This document shows positions 41,034 through 50,840 of a stretch of DNA of 64,000 nt, piece by piece; within the stretch, counting starts at the first letter, position 1; the number at the start of each line of letters is the position of its first letter. The position numbers were made by a program, and so were the translations under genes. Under the pieces are notes generated by a model that made no database searches, was not told the DNA's origin, and was given only the letters and a program-made list of their open reading frames with translations. Location of the stretch: the NCBI RefSeq assembly GCF_000198775.1, contig NC_014722.1:1741385-1805384 (forward strand), in the 5' to 3' direction. Source of the DNA: Mycetohabitans rhizoxinica HKI 454 (GTDB lineage: Bacteria > Pseudomonadota > Gammaproteobacteria > Burkholderiales > Burkholderiaceae).

Positions 41034-41620
41034 GATGCGACTCGTCAACACTTATGTGGGCATCGGCAAGAGCATCGTCGCACTCATTTCGGTATCGATC
41101 TTCGCGCTATTACGGTTCGTGACCGAGATCGGCGTGCTCTGGCCGCTGTACCGGCCCGCGAAGATACGCGCGGTGAATGGCTGAGTCTGTTCCTGCAATC
41201 GCTGTTCGGCACGTTTCTGTTCACGCTATGGATGCTCAACGGGCCGCGGCACACGAGCGCCGTCGCCGCCGGCGTAATTACCCGCACGATTGCGGCGCTC
41301 GGTGCGGTGTGCTGCGAATCGATTTGCTTGGTCCTGTCGTAAACATTGGCGGCCATCGACGTAGGCCGTACACGCACGGCATCGTACCTGCTGCCGAGGT
41401 TGCTATTCGGCGCGGGCTCGCTTGCCGCGTTCGACTATGGGGCGGTGCTGCCGGTGGCCGCCGCATACAGGATCACTTTTCTGGCGATCGTCCGAGCGCA
41501 GCGCATGGGTCCGTGCGAGTAGGCGGGATCACCGGCATCGCGTTGGCCAGCATGCGGCCGGCCGCGTCCCGCCACTCGCGTCATGGCCCGCCGCCGCGTG
41601 CCCGAGCCGAGCGTGCCGCA
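41034..41620 (+). pseudogene. Decayed EamA/DMT-family transporter
   Basis: The plus strand starts MRLVNTYVGIGKSIVALISV, stops at NG*, and continues in another frame with LFLQSLFGTFLFTLWMLNGP and RHTSAVAAGVITR. It then breaks again before SLAAFDYGAVLPVAAAY. RHTSAVAAGVI with its preceding helix is a typical segment of ten-helix drug/metabolite transporters. Several frame changes and stops leave no usable gene. Confidence 0.7.
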
Positions 41621-41747
41621 GCCATTCTGCTGCGACGCGGTACAATAACCGCATTGGTACAATAACTGTATTTTTGACCCCACCCTGGCGTTCGCCCCTG
41701 CCCGCGCGCGTGCACGGGCAGTGCGACACCGTTTGCTCAGTTGCACG

Positions 41748-42320
41748 ATGCCTTCCAGTCACCCGCCATTTTCGCCGTCCGGGCCGCGCCGTATGCGCGC
41801 ACTGCCGTCGCTGATCTTTTTTAGTCGCTGGCTGCAACTACCACTGTACCTGGGCTTGATCCTCGCCCAGGCTATCTACGTCTTCCTATTCCTGAAGGAA
41901 CTGTGGCACCTAGTGTCGCACGCGGCGTCGCTGACCGAGACCAATGTGATGCTGGTGGTGCTCGGACTGATCGACGTCGTGATGATTTCGAACCTGCTGA
42001 TCATGGTGATCATCGGCGGCTACGAGACGTTCGTGTCGCGGCTGGGCTTGGAGGGCCACCCGGACGAACCGGAGTGGCTCGATCACGTCAATGCCGGCGT
42101 GCTGAAGGTCAAACTGTCGATGGCGCTGATCAGCATTTCGTCGATCCACTTGCTCAAGACCTTCATCGACCCCGACCAGCATTCGTCGCAGGCGGTGGTG
42201 TGGCAGGTACTCATCCACCTTGCATTCCTGCTGTCGGCGCTCGTCATGGCCTGGGTGGACAAGCTTACATCGCACGCGCCGCATGTTCCTGTTTCACTAG
42301 CCGATTCGACACACGATTGA
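41748..42320 (+). CDS. YqhA/UPF0114 family membrane protein
   Basis: A 190-residue inner-membrane protein with four predicted helices (SRWLQLPLYLGLILAQAIYV, VMLVVLGLIDVVMISNLLIM, LSMALISISSIHLLKTF, VLIHLAFLLSALVMAWVDKL). IGGYETFVSRL follows the second helix, as in YqhA/TIGR00645 proteins. Function is unknown in the family. The start at 41748 is one of several possible. Fumarase follows 48 bases downstream and may share its transcript. Confidence 0.88.
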   Translation: MPSSHPPFSPSGPRRMRALPSLIFFSRWLQLPLYLGLILAQAIYVFLFLKELWHLVSHAASLTETNVMLVVLGLIDVVMISNLLIMVIIGGYETFVSRLGLEGHPDEPEWLDHVNAGVLKVKLSMALISISSIHLLKTFIDPDQHSSQAVVWQVLIHLAFLLSALVMAWVDKLTSHAPHVPVSLADSTHD

Positions 42321-42368
42321 GCGTTACTCCCGCCGCCAGCCGATGCGGCGCCCCAAGAGAAAAGCACC

Positions 42369-43892
42369 ATGACAGTCATCAAGCAGGAAGACCTGATTCA
42401 AAGCATCGCCGATGCGCTGCAATACATCAGCTACTACCATCCGCTAGACTATATCCAGGCGCTGGGCCGCGCGTACGAGCGCGAGCAAAGCCCGGCAGCG
42501 AAGGACGCGATCGCGCAGATCCTCACCAATAGCCGGATGTGCGCCGAAGGACGCCGCCCGATCTGCCAGGACACGGGCATCGTCACGGTGTTCGTCAAGG
42601 TCGGCATGGACGTGCGCTGGGATGGCGCGACGATGAGCGTGACGGAGATGATCAACGAAGGCGTGCGGCGCGGCTACACGCACCCGGACAACGTGCTGCG
42701 CGCATCGATCGTCAACCCGCCCGAAGGGGCGCGCCAGAACACTCGGGACAACACGCCGGCAGTCATCCACTATGAGATCGTTCCGGGCGACAAGCTCGAC
42801 GTGCAGGTGGCGGCAAAGGGCGGCGGCTCGGAGAATAAGTCGAAGTTCGCGATGTTGAATCCGTCCGATTCGATCGTCGATTGGGTGCTCAAGACCGTGC
42901 CGACGATGGGTGCCGGCTGGTGTCCGCCGGGCATGCTTGGCATCGGCATCGGCGGCACTGCCGAGAAGGCGGTTTTGATGGCGAAGGAATCGCTGATGGA
43001 TCCGATCGACATTCAAGACGTAATCGCCCGTGGACCGCGCGATTGGATTGAGGCGCTGCGCGTCGAACTGCACGAGAAGGTCAACGCGCTGGGCATCGGC
43101 GCCCAAGGGTTGGGGGGTCTGTCAACCGTGCTGGACGTGAAGATCATGGCGGCGCCCACGCACGCGGCCAGCAAGCCGATCGCAATCATCCCGAACTGCG
43201 CGGCGACCCGCCATGCACACTTCACGCTCGACGGCTCTGGCGTTGCGCGGCTGGATCCGCCGCCGCTGGAGGCCTGGCCCAATGTGCATTGGCAGCCGAA
43301 CACCGAGACCAGTCAGCGCGTGAACCTCGATACGCTGACGCGCGAGCAGGTCGCCGGCTGGAAGCCGGGCCAGACGCTGTTGCTCTCGGGCAAGATGCTG
43401 ACCGGACGCGATGCCGCACACAAGCGCATCGCGGACATGCTAGCCAACGGCCAGCCACTACCGGTCGACTTCACGAACCGCGTGATTTATTATGTCGGCC
43501 CGGTCGATCCGGTGCGCGACGAAGTCGTCGGCCCCGCTGGCCCGACAACCGCGACACGGATGGACAAGTTCACCGAGATGATGCTCGCGCAAACCGGCCT
43601 TATTTCGATGATTGGCAAAGCCGAGCGCGGCCCAGTCGCGATCGATGCGATCAAGAAGCACCAAGCGGCCTACCTGATGGCGGTCGGCGGCGCCGCTTAC
43701 CTCGTGTCCAAGGCAATCCGCGGCTCGCGCGTGGTCGCGTTCGAAGATCTCGGGATGGAAGCCATCTACGAATTCGAGGTCAAGGACATGCCGGTCACGG
43801 TGGCGGTCGATTCCAACGGCACATCGGTCCATCAGACCGGCCCGAAGGAATGGCAAGCCAGGATCGGCAAGGTTTCGATTGCCACCGCGTAG
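42369..43892 (+). CDS. fumA: Fumarate hydratase, class I (iron-sulphur)
   Basis: Interconverts fumarate and malate in the TCA cycle using a 4Fe-4S cluster. The 507-residue protein is a fusion of the alpha and beta halves. The first half has AEGRRPICQDTGIVTVFVKV near 60-80, with a cluster Cys. It also has IPNCAATRHAHFTLDGSG and MGAGWCPPGMLGIGIGGTAE. The C-terminal half has the beta-type VYYVGPVDPV and GAAYLVSKAI. Class I enzymes are oxygen-sensitive and iron-dependent, in keeping with bacterioferritin next door. Confidence 0.95.
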   Translation: MTVIKQEDLIQSIADALQYISYYHPLDYIQALGRAYEREQSPAAKDAIAQILTNSRMCAEGRRPICQDTGIVTVFVKVGMDVRWDGATMSVTEMINEGVRRGYTHPDNVLRASIVNPPEGARQNTRDNTPAVIHYEIVPGDKLDVQVAAKGGGSENKSKFAMLNPSDSIVDWVLKTVPTMGAGWCPPGMLGIGIGGTAEKAVLMAKESLMDPIDIQDVIARGPRDWIEALRVELHEKVNALGIGAQGLGGLSTVLDVKIMAAPTHAASKPIAIIPNCAATRHAHFTLDGSGVARLDPPPLEAWPNVHWQPNTETSQRVNLDTLTREQVAGWKPGQTLLLSGKMLTGRDAAHKRIADMLANGQPLPVDFTNRVIYYVGPVDPVRDEVVGPAGPTTATRMDKFTEMMLAQTGLISMIGKAERGPVAIDAIKKHQAAYLMAVGGAAYLVSKAIRGSRVVAFEDLGMEAIYEFEVKDMPVTVAVDSNGTSVHQTGPKEWQARIGKVSIATA

Positions 43893-44004
43893 CGGATCGG
43901 CGGACCGCGCAGCCGCGCGGCTTCACATTTAGCGAGCAACGGACGACTCGGTTCAATCCATAACTTGCACACCGTCCGTGCCTGCCCACCACAAGGAACC
44001 GATC

Positions 44005-44484
44005 ATGCAAGGCGACAAGAGAGTCATCGAATATCTGAACGCTCAGTTGAAGAACGAACTGACGGCGATCAACCAGTACTTTCTGCATGCGCGGATGTAC
44101 CAGCACTGGGGGCTGGACAAGCTGGGCAAGCACGAATACGACGAGTCAATCGGTGAAATGAAGCACGCCGACTGGTTGATCGAGCGCGTATTCATGCTCG
44201 ATGGCTTGCCGAATCTGCAGGATTTGCACAAGCTACTGGTCGGTGAGACCACGCAAGAAATCCTTGAATGCGATCTGAAGCTCGAACTGGCGTCGCAAAC
44301 GACCTGCAAGGAGGCGATCGCGTATTGCGAGTCCGTGCAGGACTATGTGTCGCGCGAGCTCTTCCGCCGCATCCTGGACGACACCGAAGAGCACATCGAT
44401 TGGCTCGAGACACAACTCGAATTGATCAACAGGATAGGCATCCAGAATTACCAGCAGTGCGCGATGACAGCTGTCCAATCGTAA
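44005..44484 (+). CDS. bfr: Bacterioferritin
   Basis: A 24-meric haem-containing iron-storage protein. The 159-residue protein has the ferroxidase ligands E18 ([15 protein letters not shown]), E51 and H54 ([14 protein letters not shown]), E94, and E127 with H130 ([11 protein letters not shown]). Met52 in the same motif is the axial haem ligand. The length is typical. It lies upstream of murI and bfd, so storage protein and release ferredoxin are about 1 kb apart. Confidence 0.97.
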   Translation: MQGDKRVIEYLNAQLKNELTAINQYFLHARMYQHWGLDKLGKHEYDESIGEMKHADWLIERVFMLDGLPNLQDLHKLLVGETTQEILECDLKLELASQTTCKEAIAYCESVQDYVSRELFRRILDDTEEHIDWLETQLELINRIGIQNYQQCAMTAVQS

Positions 44485-44517
44485 GCCGCGGCAGCCACCA
44501 GCACGGTGAGGATGACA

Positions 44518-45376
44518 ATGCGCAACGCGGCGCCGATCGGCGTGTTCGACTCCGGGGTCGGCGGCCTGTCGGTGCTGCGCGCGATCCGTGCGACGTTACC
44601 CGATGAGGCACTGCTGTATTGCGCCGATTCCCGCTACGCGCCGTATGGCGAGCGCGACGACGCGTTCATCGCGGCGCGCACGCTGGGCATCGGCCGGTGG
44701 CTCGCGGCGCAACAGGTGAAGGCGATCGTGGTGGCCTGCAACACCGCCACCGCGGCATACCGTATCGATGTTGCGCGAGCGCCTGCCGATGCCGATCATC
44801 GGCGTCGAGCCGGGCATCAAGCCCGCCGCGTTGCAGTCGCGCACCCGCGTGGCCGGCGTACTGGCGACCGCCAGCACGCTCAAGAGCGCGCGCTTCAACG
44901 CGCTGCTCGCCCAGTACGGCGGCGATTGCCGATTCGTCTGCCAGGCAGGTCATGGCCTGGTCGATGCAATCGAGGCGGGCGACATCGGTTCGCCGGTCGT
45001 CATGCAACGTCTGGCCGCATGCCTGCAGCCGATTCTGGACGCTAGTGCCGATATACTGGTGCTGGGCTGCACCCACTATCCGTTTCTACTCGATGCGGTG
45101 CGTACAATCACTGCCGACCGGCTCCACGTCATCGACACCGGCGAGGCGATCGCGCGTCAACTGGTGCGGCGGCTGACCGACCAGCAGTTACGGGTTGACA
45201 CTGGCCCGGCCGCCGCGCACGCCGAGCCGACATCCGCGCCAGCGCCGTTGCGGCTCGTCACCACGGGCGACGCCCCGCAATTGGCCCGCATCGCTCGGCA
45301 ACTGCTCAGCGTCAACGTGGCCGCCGAACACGTCGAAATAGCGTCGGAACCGATTTATCGCGATGCACTGGCCTGA
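44518..45376 (+). pseudogene. murI: Glutamate racemase with a frameshift
   Basis: MurI makes D-glutamate for peptidoglycan. The first frame gives [31 protein letters not shown] and the catalytic Cys in VACNTATAA, then runs into nonsense. The second frame, from about 44768, carries [20 protein letters not shown], the second catalytic Cys in VLGCTHYPFLLDAVR and the rest to a normal end. About ten bases (44756-44766) separate the matching parts, consistent with a one-base insertion. The gene is normally essential, so either a sequencing error, a programmed shift or another D-Glu source must explain it. No slippery site is seen. Confidence 0.85.
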
Positions 45377-45441
45377 CGCAAGGCCAGCGACCCCGATGTT
45401 ACAAAAAATCATCGATCGCGCTTGCACACGTCACCACAAAG

Positions 45442-45460
45442 AATGATAATAATTCGCATT
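45442..45460 (+). promoter_or_regulatory. Probable Fur box upstream of bfd
   Basis: The 19-base AATGATAATAATTCGCATT matches the Fur consensus GATAATGATAATCATTATC best in its first two hexamers and the partly palindromic right half. It lies 22 bases before the bfd ATG. This fits iron repression of bacterioferritin-associated ferredoxin, as in other bacteria. Confidence 0.75.
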
Positions 45461-45481
45461 AACGTTAGCTGTCAGCGCATC

Positions 45482-45730
45482 ATGATCGTCTGCGTGTGCA
45501 AGTCTGTTTCCGACCGTACTATCCGTGCATCGCTGGAGTTCGGTGCCTCGACGTTCGACGAATTGCAATTCGAGTTGGGCGTAGCAACGTGCTGCGGCAA
45601 GTGCGAGCAAACCGTGCGCGACCTGGTTGCCGCCTGCGGCGCATGCACGAGCCTGTGCGGTCCCGGCGCCCACCCGGCGCGTCATGTGACGCCGGCGCCG
45701 GTCGCGTTCTACGAGCGCAAGGCGGCCTGA
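45482..45730 (+). CDS. bfd: Bacterioferritin-associated ferredoxin
   Basis: Bfd is a small 2Fe-2S protein that reduces the bacterioferritin core to release iron when iron is scarce. The 82-residue protein has the cluster cysteines C4 and C6 (MIVCVCKSV) and a CxxC near 39-42 (ATCCGKCEQ), with the BFD-type helix DELQFELGVAT. The C-terminal tail (about 25 residues, CGPGAHPARHVTPAP) is longer than in E. coli. A Fur box upstream predicts induction by iron limitation. Confidence 0.93.
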   Translation: MIVCVCKSVSDRTIRASLEFGASTFDELQFELGVATCCGKCEQTVRDLVAACGACTSLCGPGAHPARHVTPAPVAFYERKAA

Positions 45731-45858
45731 CGCCAGTGGATATCGGGCGGGCCGCGGCCCGATGCCGCGTCGGTTCTGCTCTGGCCCGTCTTTCTCCGTG
45801 CAAGCCAGCGCGACGCGCGAGCCAGCCACGTTACCGCACTGCGCTCTCGGAGGGCTTC

Positions 45859-45921
45859 ATGGAACTGCTGCTTGGATTCGCGACAACGCTATGCATCTCC
45901 TTTCTGATTTTTCGACGCTGA
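45859..45921 (+). CDS. Possible 20-residue membrane micropeptide
   Basis: MELLLGFATTLCISFLIFRR is hydrophobic, and a GGAGGG ribosome site lies four bases before the ATG. It lies between bfd and tonB. No family is recognised. It could be a real micropeptide or chance. Confidence 0.3.
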   Translation: MELLLGFATTLCISFLIFRR

Positions 45922-46008
45922 ACCCGGCACACTCCGGGTCGTGTCGAAGCAAAGCCGGCCATTGTCCGCGTCGCGGCCCCCGTGCATCTGCCATCGGCCA
46001 ACGCTAAT

Positions 46009-46767
46009 ATGCAGGTTTCTCCCAGTTCGGCTGGCGCGCTACGCTCCAGTGCAGTCTCGCCGATGAAATCGCGCCCCGTCGCGCACTACACGACCACACT
46101 CGCCGCAGTGGCACTGCTGCATGCCGGCGTGATCGCGTGGCTGGTTTATGCGCGTGCCGACACCGTCCCAACCGTGACGGTCGAGTCCCGGCCGATCATG
46201 GCCGAACTACTCGCCCCGCCGGCACCGGTCGCGGTGCAGTCCGCGCCGGCGCCCACGCCTGCGCCGAAACCCAAACCCAAGTCCGTGATGATGCCGCGGC
46301 CCAATCCCAAGCCCGTCGTCAAGCATCCCGCGCCAGCGCCTACGCCACCAATGCCGGTACGTGATACCCCATCGCAATCGGTGCCCACGCCGTCAGCGCC
46401 CCCGGCCGCGCCGGCGCCCACGCCCGTACCGGTCGCCGAGCCCGCATCACCCGCGCCGGGCCCTCGCTCGGTGGTCGCGCAGGGCGCACCCAAGGGCGTC
46501 GCCAAGCTCGACTGCCAGATCGTGCGGCCCGATTATCCCGCGCTGTCCAGACGACGCGAGGAAACGGGCACGGTGGTCGTCAACCTGGTCGTCGGTTTGG
46601 AGGGCAAGGTGGAACGGGCCACGATCAAGAAAAGTAGCGGTTATGATCGATTGGACGAGGCCGCGCGCAATGCCGCGCTAGCCAGCACGTGCCGGCCTTA
46701 CATCGAAAATGGGCAACCGATCCGGGTCACGGCTGACCAGCCGTATGTGTTCAATCTAGACGACTGA
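46009..46767 (+). CDS. tonB: TonB energy-transducing protein
   Basis: TonB carries proton-motive energy from ExbBD to outer-membrane receptors. The 252-residue protein has an N-terminal anchor (TTLAAVALLHAGVIAWLVYA). A Pro-rich periplasmic linker follows (residues about 60-155, APTPAPKPKPK and similar). The C-terminal TonB domain has LDCQIVRPDYPALSRRREET, NLVVGLEGKVERATIKKSSG and ADQPYVFNL. It is followed by exbB and exbD in one operon. Confidence 0.95.
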   Translation: MQVSPSSAGALRSSAVSPMKSRPVAHYTTTLAAVALLHAGVIAWLVYARADTVPTVTVESRPIMAELLAPPAPVAVQSAPAPTPAPKPKPKSVMMPRPNPKPVVKHPAPAPTPPMPVRDTPSQSVPTPSAPPAAPAPTPVPVAEPASPAPGPRSVVAQGAPKGVAKLDCQIVRPDYPALSRRREETGTVVVNLVVGLEGKVERATIKKSSGYDRLDEAARNAALASTCRPYIENGQPIRVTADQPYVFNLDD

Positions 46768-46858
46768 GCCGTGCCGGCTGATACCGTGCCGCTGGCGTCC
46801 ATTGCCGAGTCCGCCTGCTCAACAGCGTCACCGATAACGAGGATACGAAGGAAACACC

Positions 46859-47593
46859 ATGCAGAACTACGGTATGGCCCACGTATGGGCACAAGGGGAT
46901 TTCGTCACGCGCGGCATCGCGATCACACTATTGATCATGTCAGTGCTATCGTGGAGCGTAATCCTAATTAAAGGATGGAACGTGCTGCGGTTGCGGCGCC
47001 TGACGCGTAACACCGAGCAGCAGTTCTGGCATTCCGACGATTTCACTGAAGGTCTCGTAAAGCTCGGCTCGACCGGCTCCGGCGCCGCCGATAACCCGTT
47101 CGTCGCACTCGCGCTATCCGGCAAGGAAGCCGCCGACCATCACCACAAGAGTCAGCCTCACCTGCATGACCGGATGGACATTTCGGACTGGATAACGCGC
47201 TGCCTGAAGGACACCATGGATGACTGCGTCGCCCAGATGCAAAGTGGGCTGGCGGTCCTCGCATCGATCGGCAGCACCGCACCGTTCGTCGGCCTGTTCG
47301 GCACCGTGTGGGGCATCTATCATGCGTTGCTGACGATCGGGGCGACCGGCGACACGTCAATCGACAAGGTTGCGGGACCGGTGGGCGAATCGCTGATCAT
47401 GACGGCATTCGGCCTGTTCGTCGCGATTCCCGCGGTGCTCGGCTACAACGCGCTAACCCGCTCGAACAAGGCCGTGGTGACCAAGCTGAATCGCTTCGCG
47501 CACGGGCTGCACGCGTACTTCGTGACAGGTGAACGATTGTCCTCGACGCTCCAGCGCGGCGAAGGCCCGCGGCTAGCGACAGCCGGCAAATGA
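46859..47593 (+). CDS. exbB: ExbB proton-channel protein
   Basis: ExbB with ExbD forms the inner-membrane proton channel that powers TonB. The 244-residue product has a first helix (FVTRGIAITLLIMSVLSWSV), the cytoplasmic loop, and the MotA/TolQ/ExbB core LASIGSTAPFVGLFGTVWGI followed by GESLIMTAFGLFVAIPAVLG. A near-perfect AAGGAAACACC region precedes the ATG. It lies between tonB (91 bases upstream) and exbD (13 bases downstream). Confidence 0.96.
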   Translation: MQNYGMAHVWAQGDFVTRGIAITLLIMSVLSWSVILIKGWNVLRLRRLTRNTEQQFWHSDDFTEGLVKLGSTGSGAADNPFVALALSGKEAADHHHKSQPHLHDRMDISDWITRCLKDTMDDCVAQMQSGLAVLASIGSTAPFVGLFGTVWGIYHALLTIGATGDTSIDKVAGPVGESLIMTAFGLFVAIPAVLGYNALTRSNKAVVTKLNRFAHGLHAYFVTGERLSSTLQRGEGPRLATAGK

Positions 47594-47606
47594 GCGAGGT
47601 ACGGCA

Positions 47607-48023
47607 ATGGCAATGACCCCCTTTGTGGACGACGACGACGGGCTGATGAACGAGATCAACATGACGCCGCTGGTCGACGTCATGCTCGTGCTGCTGATCA
47701 TCTTCATCGTGACGATTCCGGCGATCCAACACGCAGTCAAGCTCGACCTGCCGCACGCGAGCAGCCAGCGGCAGGATGTGCGGCCCGCGCACGTCACAGT
47801 GTCGGTCAATGCCGATGGCACCGTGTTCTGGGATGACGTCAAGGTGTCCGACGTCGAGTTGCAGCGCAAGATCGCCGCCGCCGCGCAGGCCCACCCACAG
47901 CCGGAACTGCATTTGCGAGCCGATCGCAAGGTCGCGTACGAGCACGTAGCCGACGTGATGTCCTATGCGCAATCGAGCGGGTTGGCCAAGATCGGATTCG
48001 TGACCGAGCCCAAAGCGCACTGA
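47607..48023 (+). CDS. exbD: ExbD proton-channel protein
   Basis: ExbD is the single-helix partner of ExbB. The 138-residue protein has the conserved MNEINMTPLVDVMLVLLIIF motif at about 13-32, whose Asp (PLVDVML) is the protonated residue of the channel. A periplasmic domain follows. It ends the tonB-exbB-exbD operon and is followed by a terminator at 48140. Confidence 0.96.
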   Translation: MAMTPFVDDDDGLMNEINMTPLVDVMLVLLIIFIVTIPAIQHAVKLDLPHASSQRQDVRPAHVTVSVNADGTVFWDDVKVSDVELQRKIAAAAQAHPQPELHLRADRKVAYEHVADVMSYAQSSGLAKIGFVTEPKAH

Positions 48024-48139
48024 TTCGCGGCCATCACGTCACCTTCGAAGCCTCGTAATGGGTTACACAACACCACGTCGCGTATCGCCCCCTGCGCGAG
48101 CGCCGGCGAGCGCGGCCTTGACTGCCGTGCCCGGGCCAA

Positions 48140-48175
48140 CCCTAGCCGCCGGCTAACGGCTAGGGGCTACTTTTT
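48140..48175 (+). terminator. Rho-independent terminator between exbD and the M1 peptidase
   Basis: Stem CCCTAGCCG / CGGCTAGGG (48140-48148 with 48157-48165) with an 8-base loop, followed by GCTAC and TTTTT at 48171-48175. It ends the plus-strand exbD transcript, and the convergent peptidase gene stops just beyond. Confidence 0.85.
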
Positions 48176-48179
48176 CCGC

Positions 48180-50354
48180 CTACCGCACACTGGGCCGCGG
48201 TTTAGTTGGACCCTGCAAGCGCGGCAGGCGACGCTCAACGCCCAACGGCGCAAGGCCCGCCGTGTCACGGCGCAGCATACGCAACTGTGCCGCCGGCGCT
48301 GGCCCAATCGAGTCGATGCTGGTCTGGCGCGAAGCATCAGCCAGTCCTGCCCCCACGAGCAACTTGGCTTCCAGCTTCAAGTTGGTCAGGCGCGCCGGAT
48401 CCTGCAAGGCGGTGCGCTGCGCCAGCAGCTGGCTCCAGGCGTTGTCGCCGTAATTGACCACGTAGTAATCTTGCCCACTCGGGTCGGCCAACACCGCGCC
48501 ACAGCCATCGAGCCGCACTTGCATGTCGGTGGCCTTCATCGCGAACGTCTTGCGGCTGGTCAAGCCATCGCCATACGCCAACGTCAGCGGAATAGTCCAC
48601 TGTGTGCCCGGATACCGATTCTGGTTCGGAAACGGCTGCTGTTTCAGCGTCACGACCGTCTGGTTGGCGCTCAGATCACAGCGCGTGTCGAGCGAAACCA
48701 GCGGAATGCCAGTCTGCCGCACGAAGCTGTCGCCGATCGCCGCCATCGGCTCGCCGCTGGCTTTGGCCAGTTCGTCCCACAACCGCTTGGGCGTGGCGTT
48801 GCCCAGCGCATAATCAGCCAAGTAGGACTGCAACGCGCTGCGCAGCACTGGCTCGCCCAAATAGCCCTCGATCATCTTGAGCACCTGGCCGCCCTTGTTA
48901 TAGACGAACGTGCCCGCACCCAGCACGAAATCATTGGACGCGTACGCGCTGAAGTTGGGTTGAACCGGAAATGCCGATGACTTCAAGTCCGCCGCAATCA
49001 CACGGTATTTATTCTTGACCTCGTCGGCCCAACTGAAACGGTCCGGAAAAAAGCGGATCTTGGTCTTGTTCTCAAAGAACGTCGCAAACGACTCATTCAG
49101 CCACACGTCGTCCCACCAGTCCAGCGTAACCAGATCGCCGAACCATTGATGCGCAGCCTCATGCGTGAGCACGGTCAGGCCGTAGTCCGACATCGGCGTA
49201 CCAGGAGGCGGCAGGATGTCGTCCGCGAACTCCAGGATCGCGCCCCAGTTTTCCATTCCGCCGAAGTTCAGGTCTTTTTGCTCTTTGAACGCGTCGTTTG
49301 CGGCGACCGTGTCGAACTTGGTGAGCGGCAGCGGGATACCCGTATAGCGGTAATAGAAATCCAGGGCCTGCTTGGTCTGGTTCATCGCAGGACGCGCCCA
49401 CTCCTTCATGCCAGGCGGCGTGAAGATGCGCAGGTGCAGCCCCTTGCCATCCGGCAGCGGGCTCGAAAAGTCGTCCTCGAGCACATCGAACTGCCCGCCG
49501 CCGAAGAACAGCAGATAGGACGGCATCGGCGGCGTCTTCTCGAACGATACACGCTTGTAGCCACCATCGATGTCCACCGGCGGCAGCTCCGCCGCATTGG
49601 ACACAACCCGCCAATGGCTCGGCACGTCGGCGCTCACCTCATAGGTTGGTCGGAACGCCGGTTCATCCCAGCCCGGAAACCACTGGCGCGCGAGGTCCGA
49701 TTCGCCCTGGGTGAGAATCGCGCCGCTGGTGGTGCCATCCGTTGCCTTCAAGTCGACGCGGAACACGCCTTCGGCGGCCGAGCAGCCGGGATAGGGATCA
49801 TCACCGCAACTTCCGCCGGTGTGAGTGGCCGGATCGTCATAGGTCTTGAAGTTGATGATGCCCTGCCACTCCATATGCAGCGAATAGGTGCCCGCCGCAA
49901 TTTGCCCGCTCACGGGACGAAGCTGATAATAATCCCCCTTGTCCTGCGGCACCGCCGTCAGCGGAACATTGCCCGGCTGCAGCGTGATTGAGCCGTTGAT
50001 GAAGTTGATCCGGTGCCCCGCGACGACAATCGCGTTGACCGGCTCGCGTACCTTGATCTGAACGTCAGCGCGGCCCTGGAACGCTGATAACGCCGGATTC
50101 GGCCGGAACCACAGCTTGTAGTTCAGCGGCACCACGGTGTCGGGCATTTCGACCGGAGACACCGTCTTGACCACTGCCGGGTTGGCGGCGATCGGCGCGG
50201 TGGGGACCGTGAGCGGCGCATCGGATGACGGCGGCAGCACAGCTACGGTACGGCTGGCCGTACTCTGGGGCCCGTCTCCACCCCCGCATCCGCTCAACGC
50301 AAGCAACGCGGCCACCGTCACGCACGGAAGCCATACTCCAAAACGAGTGAGCAT
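48180..50354 (-). CDS. M1-family zinc aminopeptidase, lipoprotein
   Basis: A 724-residue exported peptidase. Start ATG 50354 gives a lipoprotein signal with LAALSGC-type lipobox (VAALLALSGCGGGDG). After a linker, the M1 domain has the substrate-N-terminus motif GGMENWG near 355. The zinc motif is HEAAHQWFGDLVTLDWWDDV followed by WLNESFATFFE near 395-425 (HExxH...E), and YNKGGQVLKMIEGYLG follows. It would remove N-terminal residues from peptides at the envelope. It converges on exbD. Confidence 0.93.
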   Translation of the reverse strand: MLTRFGVWLPCVTVAALLALSGCGGGDGPQSTASRTVAVLPPSSDAPLTVPTAPIAANPAVVKTVSPVEMPDTVVPLNYKLWFRPNPALSAFQGRADVQIKVREPVNAIVVAGHRINFINGSITLQPGNVPLTAVPQDKGDYYQLRPVSGQIAAGTYSLHMEWQGIINFKTYDDPATHTGGSCGDDPYPGCSAAEGVFRVDLKATDGTTSGAILTQGESDLARQWFPGWDEPAFRPTYEVSADVPSHWRVVSNAAELPPVDIDGGYKRVSFEKTPPMPSYLLFFGGGQFDVLEDDFSSPLPDGKGLHLRIFTPPGMKEWARPAMNQTKQALDFYYRYTGIPLPLTKFDTVAANDAFKEQKDLNFGGMENWGAILEFADDILPPPGTPMSDYGLTVLTHEAAHQWFGDLVTLDWWDDVWLNESFATFFENKTKIRFFPDRFSWADEVKNKYRVIAADLKSSAFPVQPNFSAYASNDFVLGAGTFVYNKGGQVLKMIEGYLGEPVLRSALQSYLADYALGNATPKRLWDELAKASGEPMAAIGDSFVRQTGIPLVSLDTRCDLSANQTVVTLKQQPFPNQNRYPGTQWTIPLTLAYGDGLTSRKTFAMKATDMQVRLDGCGAVLADPSGQDYYVVNYGDNAWSQLLAQRTALQDPARLTNLKLEAKLLVGAGLADASRQTSIDSIGPAPAAQLRMLRRDTAGLAPLGVERRLPRLQGPTKPRPSVR

Positions 50355-50840
50355 AAAAAAACCTCGAGTGAGAAAGCAATGGGTTGATATGTCATTTCTG
50401 CTGCTTACTTCCTCACTCGCGCGTTGCGCCATATCGTCGGCGCACGGTCGCCCCGTATGCATGGATCGCGGACGTCATGCGTCCACCCGCATTGCCATGC
50501 AGCAATGCTATTTATATGAAATACTAAAAATTAGGTATCCAAAATCTACTACACAGACGGGCAGACCGTGCCACTGAATCAGCAACCGTGGTTTCGCCAA
50601 CTGGAATGCGCCACATCCAGCTCGGGGTTTTCCCTGCTGTCGCGAACTGACTCGCCTGGAGACAGTACAAAGATTAAGAGCACGCGCATTCGCGTGTCAA
50701 CTTTCTTTCAAAATTTTTCTTTCGTAATGGGCAAAGAATACTACCCATATACTATCCATCGTTATCGGAAATTATTGTCGCGTTTCGCACTACATTACGA
50801 TTTTGAAAGGTAAATAGGTAACGCGGCGCGGTCGCTTCGA
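50355..50840. other. AT-rich intergenic region
   Basis: About 490 bases, notably lower in GC around 50500-50820. The start of the M1 peptidase promoter lies at the left end. No gene is convincing here. Confidence 0.4.
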
